The notes beneath the pieces were generated by a model, which did no database searches, was not told where the DNA came from, and worked only from the letters and a program-made list of their open reading frames with translations. A DNA stretch of 64,000 nt from Ceratotherium simum simum (lineage: Eukaryota; Chordata; Mammalia; Perissodactyla; Rhinocerotidae): assembly GCF_000283155.1 (NCBI RefSeq), contig NW_004454281.1, positions 58,205 to 122,204 on the forward strand, in the 5' to 3' direction. Below, in pieces: positions 32,701-43,589 of this stretch. Numbering within the stretch: the stretch's first letter is position 1; every line of letters starts with the position of its first letter. Both the position numbers and the translations under genes were made by a program.

Positions 32701-35700
32701 ATGTGGCTGTCACACTTGGCTTCATTGGCGTAGAAGTAGGTGCGGGCGCTAAAGACACCGTCCCTGCGGTCTCCGAAGGCCCGGTGGGCCTGGTACTGCC
32801 TCTCCCTCTTACTGGTGCCTGGAGGGGCGGGCACACGGTCTGAGCACCCACCCGGATCTGCGCTGTGCTCTGGGCTCCAACCCCACTTTGGGCAGACACA
32901 GAGCTTCCCCGTGTCCAGCAGGCCCTGCTGGCGCCCCACGGCCCCCTGCACAGTGCTGCCCACCACTCCCTGCCCCGGCACTCGCTGTTCCTTCTCCCTG
33001 GCTGAGTCCTCATCACGTGGCAAACCGGGGCCAGAAAGGCAGAGCCCAGACAGGCCATAGGCCGTGAGGATGTCAGCACAGGTGGGGCAGTGGGCTGGGC
33101 GCCCGTGGCCCAGTGGGGAGCCGCAGCACGGCCCCTCGGCCCGAGGCTTGCTGTCCCTGCGCCCAGGCCTCCCGAGCACAGGATATGTGTGCGGGCGGGG
33201 AGTGTTTCTTGGTGAACAGCCGCCTCTTACTCACCGCTGCCCTCCTTCTCTGCAGCCGAGGTACAGGACCTGCAGGAAGGTAAAGAGGCAAGGTCAGGGT
33301 CATGCCCCCTGGGGCACAAGTGTATTCCCCTCGAGGAGGCAGAGGTGAGAGAGAAGCTAGCGCCTGAGCCCTGCCGCTGCCCTGAGGAGGAGGTTGTGTG
33401 AAAGAGGCCGGGTCAGCCAGGCAGGGGAGAGTGACTGCTGCCGCCTGCCTCCTCCCCCGCCAGGCCTCCAGGGTCACAGCCCCTGAGCCGAGAAGGGCAG
33501 CAGCCTGCACACACCACCCTGGAGAAGCCTCTGGCTCCCAGGAGTGGAGCCCTCCCTACGACAGGTGGTGGTGAGTCAGACCACTCTCAGAACAGTCCGG
33601 TGGAGTGAGGCCCTGCTGCTGAGGACAAGACGGCAGCACGGGGCCAGTCAGGGCTGAGGAGGGACGGAGATGGGGAGGCCACCAGCGTACCCTCTGCCCT
33701 CCACGCCCCACATCCAGGCACCTCAGGCTGAGCTCTGGCTCCCGCCCCCATACAAGGCAGGCCCCCCTGCCCGCCAGCACCCTGCTTCATTCTTGCCCCT
33801 TAGGCTTATTTTCCAAGCAGCAACCAGAATTTTTCTTTTAAAATGCAAACCCTCCCCTGGCCTCTCGTTGTACCTGAATAACACCCCAAGCCCACATGAG
33901 GACAGTGAGGCCAGCCCGTGGTCCCCTAGCCAGAGTCACAGCAGATACCATCCTCCTCCTCACTGTGGCTGTGGTGTCAGAGACACCCGAGTCATGGCTA
34001 AGCCTCCTCAGATGAAGTACTGTCACTGCCTGCCGCCCGGGGGGCACCCAAGCAGCTTTGTCTACCCTCTGACTTTGTATTAAAACCTCTTAAATCAGGG
34101 ACCCTCCAAATCCTCAACAAGGTCCCTGCTAAGCATTTCCACAGCGGGCCCGTCCACCTGCGAGCCCTGGCCAGGCTCCAAAGGCACAGGGATGCGAGGG
34201 CCACTCTCTTTCTAGCTCCCAGCAGGTTCAGTAGCAGGAAGGCAGCCGGAGGCCGCAGCTATTTCCATCCGGGAACCTCCCGGGCACAGACCAGACAGGA
34301 AGTACTTTAGAAATGGGCCGAGCAGAGAAGCTGGGCCGGCCACATTGCCGGGTGGTCAAAGGCCTGTCTCAGAGCGGACAGCACCCGGCAGGGACAGGGC
34401 CGCACTCTGGACCAGGCCTGATGGCTGGGTCACAAGGAGACAAAAAAGGGCAGTTCCCAGGCGCAGCAAGGGTCATGCCGTCACGGGGGAGAGAAAGGAG
34501 CGCCCAGTGTGCACACCCACATGGGTACACACACACATGCACACACACGCACAGCCCAGAACGTGGAGGAGGGCACACTGGGGCAGGGGACAGAGGACAA
34601 CACGATGCCCCGGGATCTGCGGAGGTGGCAGGAAGACCCCAAGCACCCCTTGGCTAACCCCAAGCTCAGCTCTCAGCAGGTGTTTTGGGTGATTTATCGG
34701 CCTGATACCTTTTAGAGAAAAGCAGAAAGTGAGGGGAGACTATGCCAGCCACCCTCACTCCAGCTCCCCCCAGGGAAACAAGGCCAGGCGGCAGGAGGGG
34801 AGAACCTGCAGCAGAGTCTGGCAGAGCCTGTGAGCACTGGCACGCCCACCTCCCCGGCCCCGGCCGCAGGCACACCTGAGACACTGCACACACCAGTCCC
34901 AGGGGAGCTGCCACCACCCTCGGGACCAAGGCCCAGGCAGCCCCCAGCCAGCCCTGGGTCTGCACAGCCAGGACAGACACACCTGTCCTGGGCGTCCTCA
35001 TCACAGCTGATCATCAGGAGGTGTCCTAGCCCCCTTCCCTGTCCCTGCAGCTCTCAGCACGCTGGGGAGACACTGTGGGGCTCCTCGGGTAGAATGAGGC
35101 CCCAGCCTCTGCCTTCTAACAAGTGTTCCGGGGCCGGCCCTGTGGCTTAGTGGTTAAGTGCACGTGCTCTGCTACTGGCAGCCCGGGTTCGGATCCCGGG
35201 CACACACCAACGCACCGCTTCTCCGGCCATGCTGAGGCCACGTCCCACATACAACAACTAGAAGGTTGTGCAACTATGACATACAACTATCTACTGGGGC
35301 TTTGGGGGCAAAAAAAAAGGAGGAGGATTGGCAATAGATGTTAGCTCAGAGCCGGTCTTCATCAGCAAAAAGAGGAGGATTGGCATGGATATTACCTCAG
35401 GGCTGATCTTCCTTACAAAAAAAAAAAAAAAAAAGTGTTCTGGGAAACAGCATCCCACCCTCCCGTGGTGGCCGCTCTCTCCCTCCTGCACCTCTGGCCT
35501 CCCACCTCCTGCTTCCCACCCTGGAAGGCCCTTCTGGGTCCCCTCCTCACGCCCTCAGGAGGCCTGCTGGGCCTCATGCACATGCAGAGGCCTCCACCCT
35601 TTCCGTGCCTCTGACAGTTCTGCCCAGGCAGGCCCAGCACCACCTGTGCTCCACCCCCCCACCACGCCGTGGCCTTAACTGGGGACAATGGCTTGTGATC

Positions 35701-38700
35701 ACTCCCTGGAGCAGGGTCTAGAGGCCTGTGACAGGATTAGGAAAACAGACCTCTGAGCCCCCCAGGACACAGAAGCAGTTCCCCACATGGGGCTGTGTGG
35801 TTAGAGCCACTCCAGGCCAGAAACACCGGGTGAGCCATGCAGGCAACCTGATGGGGTAGACGTCCAGCCACTGCTGGCCAGCCTGGCTCTGCCCCTCAGC
35901 ACAGGGGGGCCGGCCCCCAGCAGAGCTGGCCGTGAGTCACCCTGTCAGGATGGGGAGGAACCGCTGCTCACATGCCAGAGCCCAGCACGTGGGGCTCCTG
36001 CAGGACAAGGGGTGCCAACAGCATGGTGGCCAGGGCTGCGGGCTCACGGCCCTGCGGAGAGCGAGGCCGGCTGGCCTCCCAACGCTGCCCTGCAGGGCAA
36101 GGAGGAAGCCAAGCAGGTGGCCCTGGGAAAGAAGTCTGTTCACACCAGAAAGAGAAAATCCCACTGTGAAACCGCCCGGCTCCCTCCAGACGCAGCGGGC
36201 ACACAGCCCATTCGTTATTCAACAAGCAGCCCCAGGGAAGGCTGCAGCCCTGGCCCTCAGCCTCCCTGGGAACACAGGGGGTGCCCGGCTGGAGAACCCC
36301 GCCCTCCAGACAGCGAATCGCTGGGCAGGGGCTGGGCTCCTCAAGCCAATCGGCCGCCGGCACTAAGGCTCAGCTTGGGACATTCCGTCCCCAGGGCAGG
36401 AGGCCCATGTGATGCCTTTCCTTCTTCTGCCGCCCCCTCCCAGGCCAGAGCACACACCACAGCCTGAGACGGCCTGTCCCAAGCCTCACGTGGGTCAGGC
36501 ACAGCCGCTGTCAGGACACAGGGGCCCCAGATGCAAGCGAGGGCCCCGCCTGGGGGCGCAAAGAGGAAAGGCTGGTCTTGCCTGGACCTCCCGTGAGGCC
36601 GCTACTCTGGAAGCAGAGGGTGACCTCGTCCTGTCATTCTGTCCTAAGGCCCAGCAGAGTGGGTCAGGGCAGTGCCTGTCTGTCCCCACACTCACTGCTC
36701 AGAGAACGGGCCCTGTGGCAAGTCAGTGACCTCTGGAGGAGGCCCCCAGGCTGGCGTGCCACACCACTCCTGGCTGCACAGTCCCTTCTCTGCAGACCCA
36801 TGGGCAGGCGCCAGGCCTGGCAGGCTCCACAGCCACCAGGCAGAGCCTACCTGCAGTCAGAAAACCGTCTCAGGGCTCAGGCGAGGGTAGGGCAGAGGGA
36901 CCTGTCCAGCAGTCAGGAACCCCCCGGGAGGGACGCTTTAGCAGAGCAGGGAGCCAGAGCGCCTCCTACGGGGTCGATGAACGTGTTCTGTAAACGGCCG
37001 GGAGCCTATTCTCAGCCTCGTGGGCCATACGGTGTCTGCCACAGCTACCCGACTCTGCCCTGTAGGGCAAAAGTGATTTGAATTTCATATAATTTTCACA
37101 TATCACAAAATATCCTTGTTCTGATTTGTTTCAACCATTTAAAAAATGCACAAACCAGCTTGCAGACTGTACAAAACCAGGCGGGCAGGCCGGGTCGGGC
37201 TATGGACCATAGTCTGCCAACCCCATCCTCACCCCTCTTCTGGTGTCGTGCACACCAGTTCTCTCGTGAAAGCCCGGAGCCGTCCTCACGGGGCAAAACT
37301 GCAAGAGCCCCAGGCAGAGCCCGGAGGGCCGCTGGTCATCAGGTTCTCCTAGCCTTGGCTCCTCCTAGGCCAGCCCGGGGTACTCTGGGGTTACCACCCG
37401 ACGGGGCAGGCCTTACTCCATCTCCTGGCGCTCTGCCTCCTCAGGGCTCAGGTCCTCCTCCACTCCATAGTCCAGGATGGAGCCTACGCCGAAGGCCCTG
37501 TTGTGCTGGATCAGGGGCTGGATGGACTCCTGGTCCTCGCCGGCCACAAACTGCCCATAGAAGGTCATCTTCATCAGCTTCTCGAACAGCCTTTGCCCCA
37601 GAAGTCTCCTGGCGAAATGGAGCAGCTGAAAGGCAGAGGGAAGCGCCTGTCCTGGGCCACCCAGACACCCCTGTCCCCAGCAAAACACCCTGCTTCCCCA
37701 CCCCCTTCACTGCAACCACAAAGCCTTGAAATGCTCTCCCCAGGGCCACACGCGGCTCCCAGCCTTGATTTTACGGCGGAGAACACCTGAAGCAGCTTGC
37801 TTCTCTGATCACAGCAACTATCAATCACCCACTCCTCATGCAGGGCGGCCACTCTTGCCTCCCTGCCCTGCACGCTCACCCCAGCGGGGGCCTGATCACC
37901 ACTTAGTGGATAAAGAAGTGAATGGCTGGTCTCTCCCGGGATAGCAGAGGGCATGTTCGTAACATTCTCGGTGTCCACACCTCAGCAGGTTATACTGTGG
38001 AAGAGGAGGATTTGGTGAGACTTTCTAGAAGGTGAGCACCTGATTTCTGACTTTGGTTCACTGCTTATTCCAAGTCCCTAAAACAGCACCTGGCCGAGCA
38101 CCTGCTCTCCAATGGCTGCTGAACAGATGAACACATGCACAACGCAGAACGAGTCTGCCTTCAGCTACAGCCAGGCATAGACAGGCTGACAATAAGCCAG
38201 GCGACCATCTACAAAGGTCTGGGAGATGAGTGCCCACCCTGGGACCAGGGGGAATCGGCACAGCCATCTAGAGCCACAGCGGACCCCCAGCTCAGATGGA
38301 CGTGGCCCTGACGAAGGCAGCTGCCCATAAACTACTCAGCTTTTTCCTCCAGTCACATTTCACCACATCCCAAATTTCTGCCATCATTCACTGAAATGTC
38401 CTGAGCCACTGCTTCATGCCCACCACAATTCTAAGCTGAACCAAGAAGACAAGGAACTCACATCCTAGTGGCAGAGAGACCTCGAAGGAGGGAGGGGCAA
38501 GTGATCCACTGAGTGATTCAGAATGGCGGATGAGGGAGCACTTGCCAGGGCGCGGGTGGGAGGTGTTTGCTAACTTAGATCTGGGGAGGGGTGCATGCCA
38601 AGGCAAGGTGGTGACATGGAGCTCCTGCAGTGGGGACAGACAGGGCGGGAAAGACTGAGGACAAGCAGAGGGCCCTGGGGTTGGGAGGGGTGCTGCTGGG

Positions 38701-41700
38701 AGGGCACGCCCACCACCTGTCTGGGAATTCCTGTGTGTCCACTGCCCCCCACTCCCAGCTCCAAAGCAGGAGAAGCCCGAGGTTTCTCAAACCCAATGGC
38801 TAACAGAACTCCCTTTTTTGTGGTGAAGATCTCTTGGGAATCACGGTTTCAGGGAACAATCTCTAGTCTAAGCAAAAGTACGAGAGAGTCAAACACCTTC
38901 ATCCCCAAACCAATCCCAAGCAGCCCACTGGTCCAGAGTGCAGGCTGGCACTGAGTAGAGACACCTCGCGGCGCCCCAAGGACAAGAGTTTCCAGGCCAT
39001 CATTTCTGCCTCGTTGCAGCCTCTGTGTCTGATTTTATTACATCTCGTTGCTTTTATAAAGAGAATTAGAAATGGAAAATGAAAGTGCCAACATGGGAGA
39101 CGGGGCAGACCTCCTCCCCCACCTCACACCAAGCCTGGGCCAGAAGTCCGGGATCCCATGGGCCGGAGCAGCCCCCAGAGGAAAAGCCAGGGCTTGAATA
39201 CATCGAGGATCACCCAGTGGCAAGCAGGGTAGAATCAGGGACCTGAAAACCATCACTGGGCTCTCAAAAAGAATCCCCGACACTGTGCATGTCAGCGCTG
39301 CAGACTGTCGGAAACAAACCATGCGAAGCAAGCCAACTGTCTACTCTCGGGCTGGCACACTTTCCAGGCACAAGTGGTAAATAAAGTCCTGTGTCGCCTA
39401 ACGACGGGACACGTTCTGAGAAGGGTGTTGTCGGGCGATTTCGTTGTGTGAACATCACAGAGTGCACTTCCACAAACCTAGATGGTTCTATGGTACTGAC
39501 CTTATGGGCCCCCATCATACATGCAGTCCATCAGGGACCAAACATCACTGTGGGGCGCAGGACTGTACTTCAGCCTGTGCGGGCCACACGGCCTCTGTCA
39601 TTCCTCAACCCAACCGCTGCAGCGCAGAAGCAGCCACAGCCAGCACTCACCGAAGGAGCAGGAGCAAGGCTGACGCTTTGTCGACAAAGACAGGCAGGCT
39701 GGAATCCAGCCCCCGGGGCACGGGCTGGTAACCTCCCACACACCCTGCACTGTGGCTGACCTCCTGCAGGGCTCACAGGGCACAGCCACCCAGGTCCCCG
39801 GGGCCGGGCACTCGCCCTCTCACCCTGGTGAAGGGGAGGCCGGCCTGTTCACAGAGGACTATGGAAGCACATGCGTGGGGCTGGCAGTTTTCAAGCCAGC
39901 ACCAGAGTAAAGCACCCCCTTTAAAACCATCCTGGCAACAGGTGTGCGGCAGGTGGCACTATCTGAGACGAGGACAGCCCCCACCTCTTTTCCAGGTGGG
40001 GGCAATCTTCACAGGTTGAGCAACTTGCACCAGTAACACACATGCTCGTTTTCACTGTGGAAGACTCCAACACAGACGTGTGCAGAGCAAGAACACGTAC
40101 AGCTGGTTCTCTCTCCTCCCTACCCCCAGGCCCAGTCACCCTCTTCCGCAATGGCTCACAGCCAAGCACCGAAACCTACGTTGTAGAAGACCTGGATTTT
40201 CTAAACTCTTCTCAAAAAGGCCTGTCTTCCAGCAAGAGTGGGCCCACTGGGTCCAGAGCCAGTGCAGCAGCTCAAACCAGGCTCCTGCAGGCTGACACGC
40301 CCCCAGGAGCGGGTCTGACAGGAAATGCACAGACCAGCACTGGCTCAGCAGGAGGAATTTTCACCACAGGCTGGAGGGCAGGGAAGGCCCAGGGGTTCTG
40401 AGGAGTGGCCCACAACTCTGCAGCCTGGCCTCTGCCCCATTTCCTCCATCACCAGGCACCAAGGCCACTGTTACCAGCGGGACCACCAGCAATGACAACA
40501 GTGGAACAGGTTCCACAGGGGGCACACAGAGCGCCTCACACCCTTAGTGGGCTCCTTGAGGGTGTCCCCAGGGCACAGGAGGGACACCAGGAGAGCCTCT
40601 CACCTCCTCCAAGCACCCACATCTTGGTCCCTGCACTCTGGCACCTGCCAAGGCAGGCACCCCAGAGACAGCGGAGCTGATACGTCCCTCCTACGGCACC
40701 CCAGGACCCCCAGCTCCGCTGACTTCTCCGCTTGTTTGGAAACCAGAGAAGAAAACTCAGTGCTGTGCCTAGAGAAATGTGGCCCATTCCAAGCCCTCTC
40801 CCTCTCCACTTCTCCAGTTCAGCCCCTTCTTCCTCCGCATCTCCCCACCCGGCCCCCACTCCTGCCACCATCAGCCCTAGGCTCGGAATCTGAATTGTCC
40901 AGGAAGCTTTGGGAGGAACCAAGGCCAACAGCTCTGCCAGCCTCACAGTCCCTTCAGAGCCACCCGGCTCTGACTTGCTGGGGCTCCGCCCTCCCTTCCC
41001 ACCCGCTGTGGCCTTGCCTTGACCTAAGCCTAGGATGTGGCTCGATGCTTCTCCTTGGTCCCAGGGGCTGAGGGAGGCAGCACGATACCCTCAGTACAGT
41101 CTCACCTGAGAAATCAACACCGCCTGCATGAAGAGCCTTCCAGACCCTCGGCACCAACAACTGGACCCTTGCAAACTGTCCCCAGGACCACCTTAAAAAA
41201 AGTGTCATCTCTACATCCCAGACTGACAGTAGCTAAAATAGTGTCCTGCTTTTTACTTCCCCAAAGCCCTCCCACTTTGTTACCATGCTCAAGTTTTAAA
41301 AGTTGGGTGTTTGAGCAGCTTCCTATTTTCCCCCACACTGCCTTTCAGAAGCGGCCTGTCTGGGGAGCCCCTGGGTCACAGCTTCCCAGAACTCTGGAGT
41401 CCTAGGCCATGAGCCCTTCAACACCACCAGACTTCCCTGCAGGCAACATGCAGGACACTCGATTTTAAATTTCAGGTAACAACTTTGTATTACTGCACGC
41501 GGTATATAGCTTAAAAATTAAACTGGTCTTTGTTTTTAGTTGGTAGTAACAGACATGTAGCAAAATTCACGGCCCGAAAGCGAGTGCAGGAAACACTTCC
41601 CTTCCTCACTTCCCCTCAACAGGCGATGCTCAAGAGGCCTCCGCTTTACGCTCTGAAACTTCACAACGGACCCCGGGATGGGCAGACGACCCCGCGTCCC

Positions 41701-41744
41701 GCCCACCGCCCACCGCCCACCCGCGCACCTGCTCGTGGCGCGCC
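20598..41744 (-). CDS. PRODH: PRODH, proline dehydrogenase 1, mitochondrial (exon 1 incomplete)
   Basis: FAD enzyme of the inner mitochondrial membrane that oxidises L-proline to delta-1-pyrroline-5-carboxylate and passes electrons to the respiratory chain, the first step of proline breakdown. Fourteen coding exons on the minus strand are recognised; exons 2-14 are complete, all GT/AG and phase-consistent, totalling 509 codons plus stop. Only the last 16 bases of exon 1 survive beside a 435-N gap. Assuming 91 codons there, as in human, the length is 600. With that numbering the TIM-barrel C-terminal half shows GAKLVRGAY (438-446), ASHNEDT (496-502), and the paired arginines of LSRRALEN (563-564), equivalent to the substrate-carboxylate arginines of bacterial PutA. 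The N-terminal targeting peptide lies in the gap. Intron sizes range from 68 bp to 4.2 kb. The promoter is a CpG island around the gap. Confidence 0.96.
20854..20942 (-). CDS. PRODH: PRODH coding exon 13
   Basis: Residues 510-538 ([20 protein letters not shown], then MCDQISFPL). The following intron is only 68 bp. Gln521, a polymorphic site in human PRODH, is Gln here. Confidence 0.96.
21400..21640. mobile_element. Possible hAT-type transposon remnant
   Basis: An AT-rich centre (ATGTGGCTATTAAAACATTT) lies between ends related to GCTGCTCTAG / GTGCTGCTCAG, a layout seen in old hAT elements. Weak evidence. Confidence 0.3.
22984..23368 (-). mobile_element. tRNA-Glu-like SINE, minus strand
   Basis: On the minus strand, 23,362-23,294 resembles a tRNA-Glu gene: GGTCTAGTGCTTAAGATTCC (A-box region), then GGGTTCGTTTCCCGTCAGGG (B box and acceptor stem). 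A body about 300 bp long follows to about 22,984 and shares words with the fragment at 2,205-2,265. It differs from the ERE family in its tRNA origin. The family name is not known to me. Confidence 0.55.
24589..24935 (-). mobile_element. ERE-type SINE, minus strand
   Basis: Full ERE with the tRNA-like head at the right (near 24,922), TG and T-rich tail at the left, and an exact AGTCAGATATTTT target-site duplication at 24,589-24,601 and 24,923-24,935. Sits in PRODH intron 12. Confidence 0.9.
25149..25247 (-). CDS. PRODH: PRODH coding exon 12
   Basis: Residues 477-508 ([12 protein letters not shown], then [18 protein letters not shown]). ASHNEDT is a family signature lining the FAD/active-site barrel. 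Confidence 0.96.
25588..25641. repeat. Exact 27-bp tandem duplication
   Basis: The block beginning AGCTGGGCAGGTGCACATTC is present twice head-to-tail (25,588-25,614 and 25,615-25,641) in PRODH intron 11. Confidence 0.9.
26432..26607 (-). CDS. PRODH: PRODH coding exon 11
   Basis: Residues 418-475 ([40 protein letters not shown], and so on). It covers many sites of human disease-linked variants: Asp426, Val427, Arg431, Leu441, Arg453, Thr466 and Ala472 all carry the normal human residue here, while residue 455 is Val instead of Ala. Confidence 0.96.
27446..27592 (-). CDS. PRODH: PRODH coding exon 10
   Basis: Residues 369-417 ([20 protein letters not shown], ending [15 protein letters not shown]). 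Position 410 is Gly, where the human sequence, as I recall it, has Asn (FNTYQ). Confidence 0.96.
27678..27770 (-). CDS. PRODH: PRODH coding exon 9
   Basis: Residues 338-368 ([20 protein letters not shown], then [11 protein letters not shown]), phase 0 at both ends. The intron that follows is 85 bp. Confidence 0.95.
27771..29454. other. PRODH intron 8 (1.7 kb)
   Basis: Contains an ERE SINE (28,651-28,898) that has split an older, unrecognised repeat-like sequence (about 28,545-28,990). No extra exon is seen. Confidence 0.65.
28651..28898 (+). mobile_element. ERE-type SINE, plus strand, short
   Basis: The tRNA-like head starts at about 28,667 (GGCCGGCCCCGTGGCTTAGC). The body ends early in an AAATAAATAAATA-type tail. 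A 16-bp target-site duplication, AACAAACAGAATTGGG, is present at 28,651-28,666 and 28,883-28,898, which suggests a fairly recent insertion. Confidence 0.92.
29455..29536 (-). CDS. PRODH: PRODH coding exon 8
   Basis: Completes Gly310 and encodes residues 311-337 ([20 protein letters not shown], then LVVPNMQ). Confidence 0.95.
30268..30347 (-). CDS. PRODH: PRODH coding exon 7
   Basis: Residues 284-309 ([20 protein letters not shown], then ETLGVS). Residue 289 is Met, the same residue as the human L289M variant. Donor GTAAGG. Confidence 0.95.
30740..30856 (-). CDS. PRODH: PRODH coding exon 6
   Basis: Residues 245-283 ([20 protein letters not shown] and so on, ending LEVAVLQ). A second AG six bases in (exon start 30,850) would remove Leu-Gln in frame. 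The longer form matches the human protein and gives the 600-residue total. Confidence 0.93.
31063..31127 (-). CDS. PRODH: PRODH coding exon 5
   Basis: Completes Gly223 and encodes residues 224-244 ([20 protein letters not shown], then L). Short 65-nt exon with donor GTAAGT. Confidence 0.95.
32669..32818 (-). CDS. PRODH: PRODH coding exon 4
   Basis: Completes Gly173 and encodes residues 174-222 ([40 protein letters not shown], and so on). Arg185, altered in some human patients, is conserved. Confidence 0.96.
33235..33269 (-). CDS. PRODH: PRODH coding exon 3 (35 nt)
   Basis: Micro-sized exon encoding the end of Glu161 and [11 protein letters not shown] (162-172). It is only 35 nt, but phase and residues match the human protein, and it is flanked by proper acceptor and donor sites. 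Confidence 0.92.
34510..34555. repeat. Short interrupted CA repeat
   Basis: ACACACACATGCACACACAC and neighbouring GTGT/CACA words over about 45 bp, in PRODH intron 2. Confidence 0.7.
35120..35444 (+). mobile_element. ERE-type SINE, plus strand
   Basis: Complete ERE from GGGCCGGCCCTGTGGCTTAG (about 35,132) to a long A tail. AAGTGTTC(C/T)GGG occurs on both sides (about 35,120 and 35,432), the probable target-site duplication with one mismatch. Confidence 0.9.
36965..37225. mobile_element. Ancient DNA transposon-like remnant
   Basis: GTGGGCCATACGGTGTCTGC, then CTACCCGACTCTGCCCTGTA, and at the end CTATGGACCATAGTCTGCCA. This resembles the widespread mammalian element whose end reads GGGCCATAGTTTGCCGACCC. 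Exact family not recalled. Confidence 0.5.
37417..37625 (-). CDS. PRODH: PRODH coding exon 2
   Basis: Residues 92-160 plus two bases of Glu161 ([40 protein letters not shown], and so on, ending PEEAERQEM). Start of the conserved Pro_dh region. Donor GTAAGG. Confidence 0.96.
37626..41728. other. PRODH intron 1 (4.1 kb)
   Basis: Unique and old-repeat sequence, including a terminal-inverted-repeat-like transposon remnant at about 39,385-39,572. First introns often hold regulatory sites, but none can be singled out. No coding exon is seen. Confidence 0.6.
39385..39572. mobile_element. TIR-bearing DNA transposon remnant
   Basis: CTGTGTCGCCTAACGACGGG at the left, GGGCGATTTCGTTGTGTGAA inside, and an end of the form TGGGGCGCAGGACTGTA partly complementary to the left. 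This matches the plan of a common mammalian non-autonomous DNA transposon. Family name not certain. Confidence 0.5.
41729..41744 (-). CDS. PRODH: PRODH coding exon 1, 3' end only
   Basis: Only 16 coding bases remain before the gap; on the minus strand they give ...ARHEQ followed by donor GTGCGC, matching the human exon 1 end (residues 87-91). Codon phase fits exon 2. The start codon and mitochondrial targeting peptide are in the gap, expected near 42,000 if exon 1 has the human length. Confidence 0.88.
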
Positions 41745-42179
41745 NNNNNNNNNNNNNNNNNNNNNNNNNNNNNNNNNNNNNNNNNNNNNNNNNNNNNNNN
41801 NNNNNNNNNNNNNNNNNNNNNNNNNNNNNNNNNNNNNNNNNNNNNNNNNNNNNNNNNNNNNNNNNNNNNNNNNNNNNNNNNNNNNNNNNNNNNNNNNNNN
41901 NNNNNNNNNNNNNNNNNNNNNNNNNNNNNNNNNNNNNNNNNNNNNNNNNNNNNNNNNNNNNNNNNNNNNNNNNNNNNNNNNNNNNNNNNNNNNNNNNNNN
42001 NNNNNNNNNNNNNNNNNNNNNNNNNNNNNNNNNNNNNNNNNNNNNNNNNNNNNNNNNNNNNNNNNNNNNNNNNNNNNNNNNNNNNNNNNNNNNNNNNNNN
42101 NNNNNNNNNNNNNNNNNNNNNNNNNNNNNNNNNNNNNNNNNNNNNNNNNNNNNNNNNNNNNNNNNNNNNNNNNNNNNNN
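41745..42179. other. Assembly gap, 435 N, over PRODH exon 1
   Basis: The run of N begins in the middle of the last codons of exon 1 and ends in CpG-rich DNA. Its non-round length suggests an estimated rather than an arbitrary gap size. High GC is the likely cause. Confidence 0.95.
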
Positions 42180-43204
42180 CCCGCCCCGCTCTCACCCTCG
42201 CTGGCTCCTCGGGGTCCCCGCCCCGCGCCCTGAGCCACGCCCTCTTCTAGAGTGGCCCGGCTCGCGTTCCGGAACAGCGTGCCTCCCGTGGTAGGCCCCG
42301 CCCACCGAGAGACCCCAGGTGAGCCTGAAACCGGCCTTCTCAGCCGGTGGCCACGCCCCCGAGCGAGACCCTGTCTCCTTGGCTGCCCACCTCAGCTCCG
42401 CCTTCCCCGCAGGAGATCTCGCACTCCCGGGACTGGGCGGGCTATCAGGTGTTGGATTTCCTCCCAGGTTTCCCAGGTCCCCCAGCTGGCCAGGTGGGTC
42501 CGGAGCTCGCCGGTCGGCGCCAGGGCACACCTGTACACCTGGGCTCCTCCCTGGTCGTTGAGCTGCATGGACTCGCAGCTGAAGCCGCGGAGAATCCAGG
42601 AAGGCCAGAAGGCGGTCCCGCCTCTCCTCTCATTTAAAGGGGCGTTTGGGAAGCCATCCGCCCTCTCCCCGGGCCTAAGGTGCGATTGTGGGAAGCAGGC
42701 CCCGTAGGAGCTTGCCCAACCCCTGTCGTCTCCCGTCTTCCCAGTCCCACCGCCCACTCAACAGGCAGCCGCGGACCTCCAGGCTCCCCTTGGAACTCCT
42801 GCAGCCCCCATGGTTCCAAACCCCCTCCCATCCTCCCCCGCAGGCACTCAGTGCCACCCTTGGGGCTGACAGCACAGCCACCTGCTTTGTCACTTCCCTC
42901 GGGCCTCTCTTCACTCCTAAGGGCCTTCCCACCCTCTGCCCCTCTTCCTTGGATGCCCTTCCTTCCAACATCGTGAGTGGCCTGCTGCCAGAGCCCAGAT
43001 ATTGCCTCCTGGGAGGGATTTACGCTGACTGCCTGCCCTAGTGCGCAGGTCCCCATCACTCACCCCTCAGCCCCCCCGTGCATCTCCTGAGGACATTCCT
43101 GCACCCCCACAGGTGCTGGATGTGACTGGGTGGCAGCCTCCCTCCCTGCCTCACCCCCTGCCCACCTGTTCACCAGGTGCTCCATGCATCTTGGTGCATT
43201 GGAC

Positions 43205-43375
43205 ACCCTGACTTGTTTGGCACTGTTGACATTTAGGGCCAAATAATTATTGTGGGGCGCTCCTGTGCATTGCACGATGTTTATCAGCACCCCTGGCCTC
43301 TACCCACCAGATTCCAGTAGCACCCCTCCCCCAGACCTTGCTAATGTCCCCTGGAGCACACCATCACCACGGCTT
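43205..43375 (-). mobile_element. MER5-like hAT transposon remnant
   Basis: Same word order as the element at 14.3 kb: GGCACTGTTGACATTTAGGG, CTCCTGTGCATTGCACGATG, TGGCCTCTACCCACCAGATT. Confidence 0.6.
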
Positions 43376-43589
43376 ACGTGGAGGGAGTTGCCTGACACAG
43401 TTTTTCTGCCCCTCTTCCTCCTGTTGGAGTTGAAGAGAAAAATGGTGAGACAAAAGGGGCACGTCAGCTGATGCCCAGAGGCAGCAGCTCAGGAGCCCTC
43501 TGGCACCTCAGAGACTTAGCTCACCAAGGGTATACCAGCCTCAGCGGCTGGCCATAACCACCAGACTCCTCCATTTGCCTTCCATAGAT

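Larger units (their letters stand above)
33270..37416. other. PRODH intron 2 (4.1 kb)
   Basis: Carries an ERE SINE (35,120-35,444), a short CA-rich tract (34,510-34,555) and a transposon-like remnant (about 36,965-37,225). The remaining GC-rich DNA shows many chance open frames and no recognisable exon. Confidence 0.65.
41640..42420 (-). promoter_or_regulatory. PRODH CpG-island promoter region (partly unread)
   Basis: CpG-rich DNA flanks both sides of the gap (CGCGCACCTGCTCGTGGCGC at 41,722; CCCGCCCCGCTCTCACCC at 42,180). It surrounds PRODH exon 1, so it is the expected promoter. Core elements lie in the missing bases. Confidence 0.7.

Noticed and set aside
41530..42294. Frames of about 190-250 codons across the 435-N gap on both strands
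   Set aside because: Most of their length is unknown bases. Only the minus-strand ARHEQ segment is real coding sequence (PRODH exon 1).
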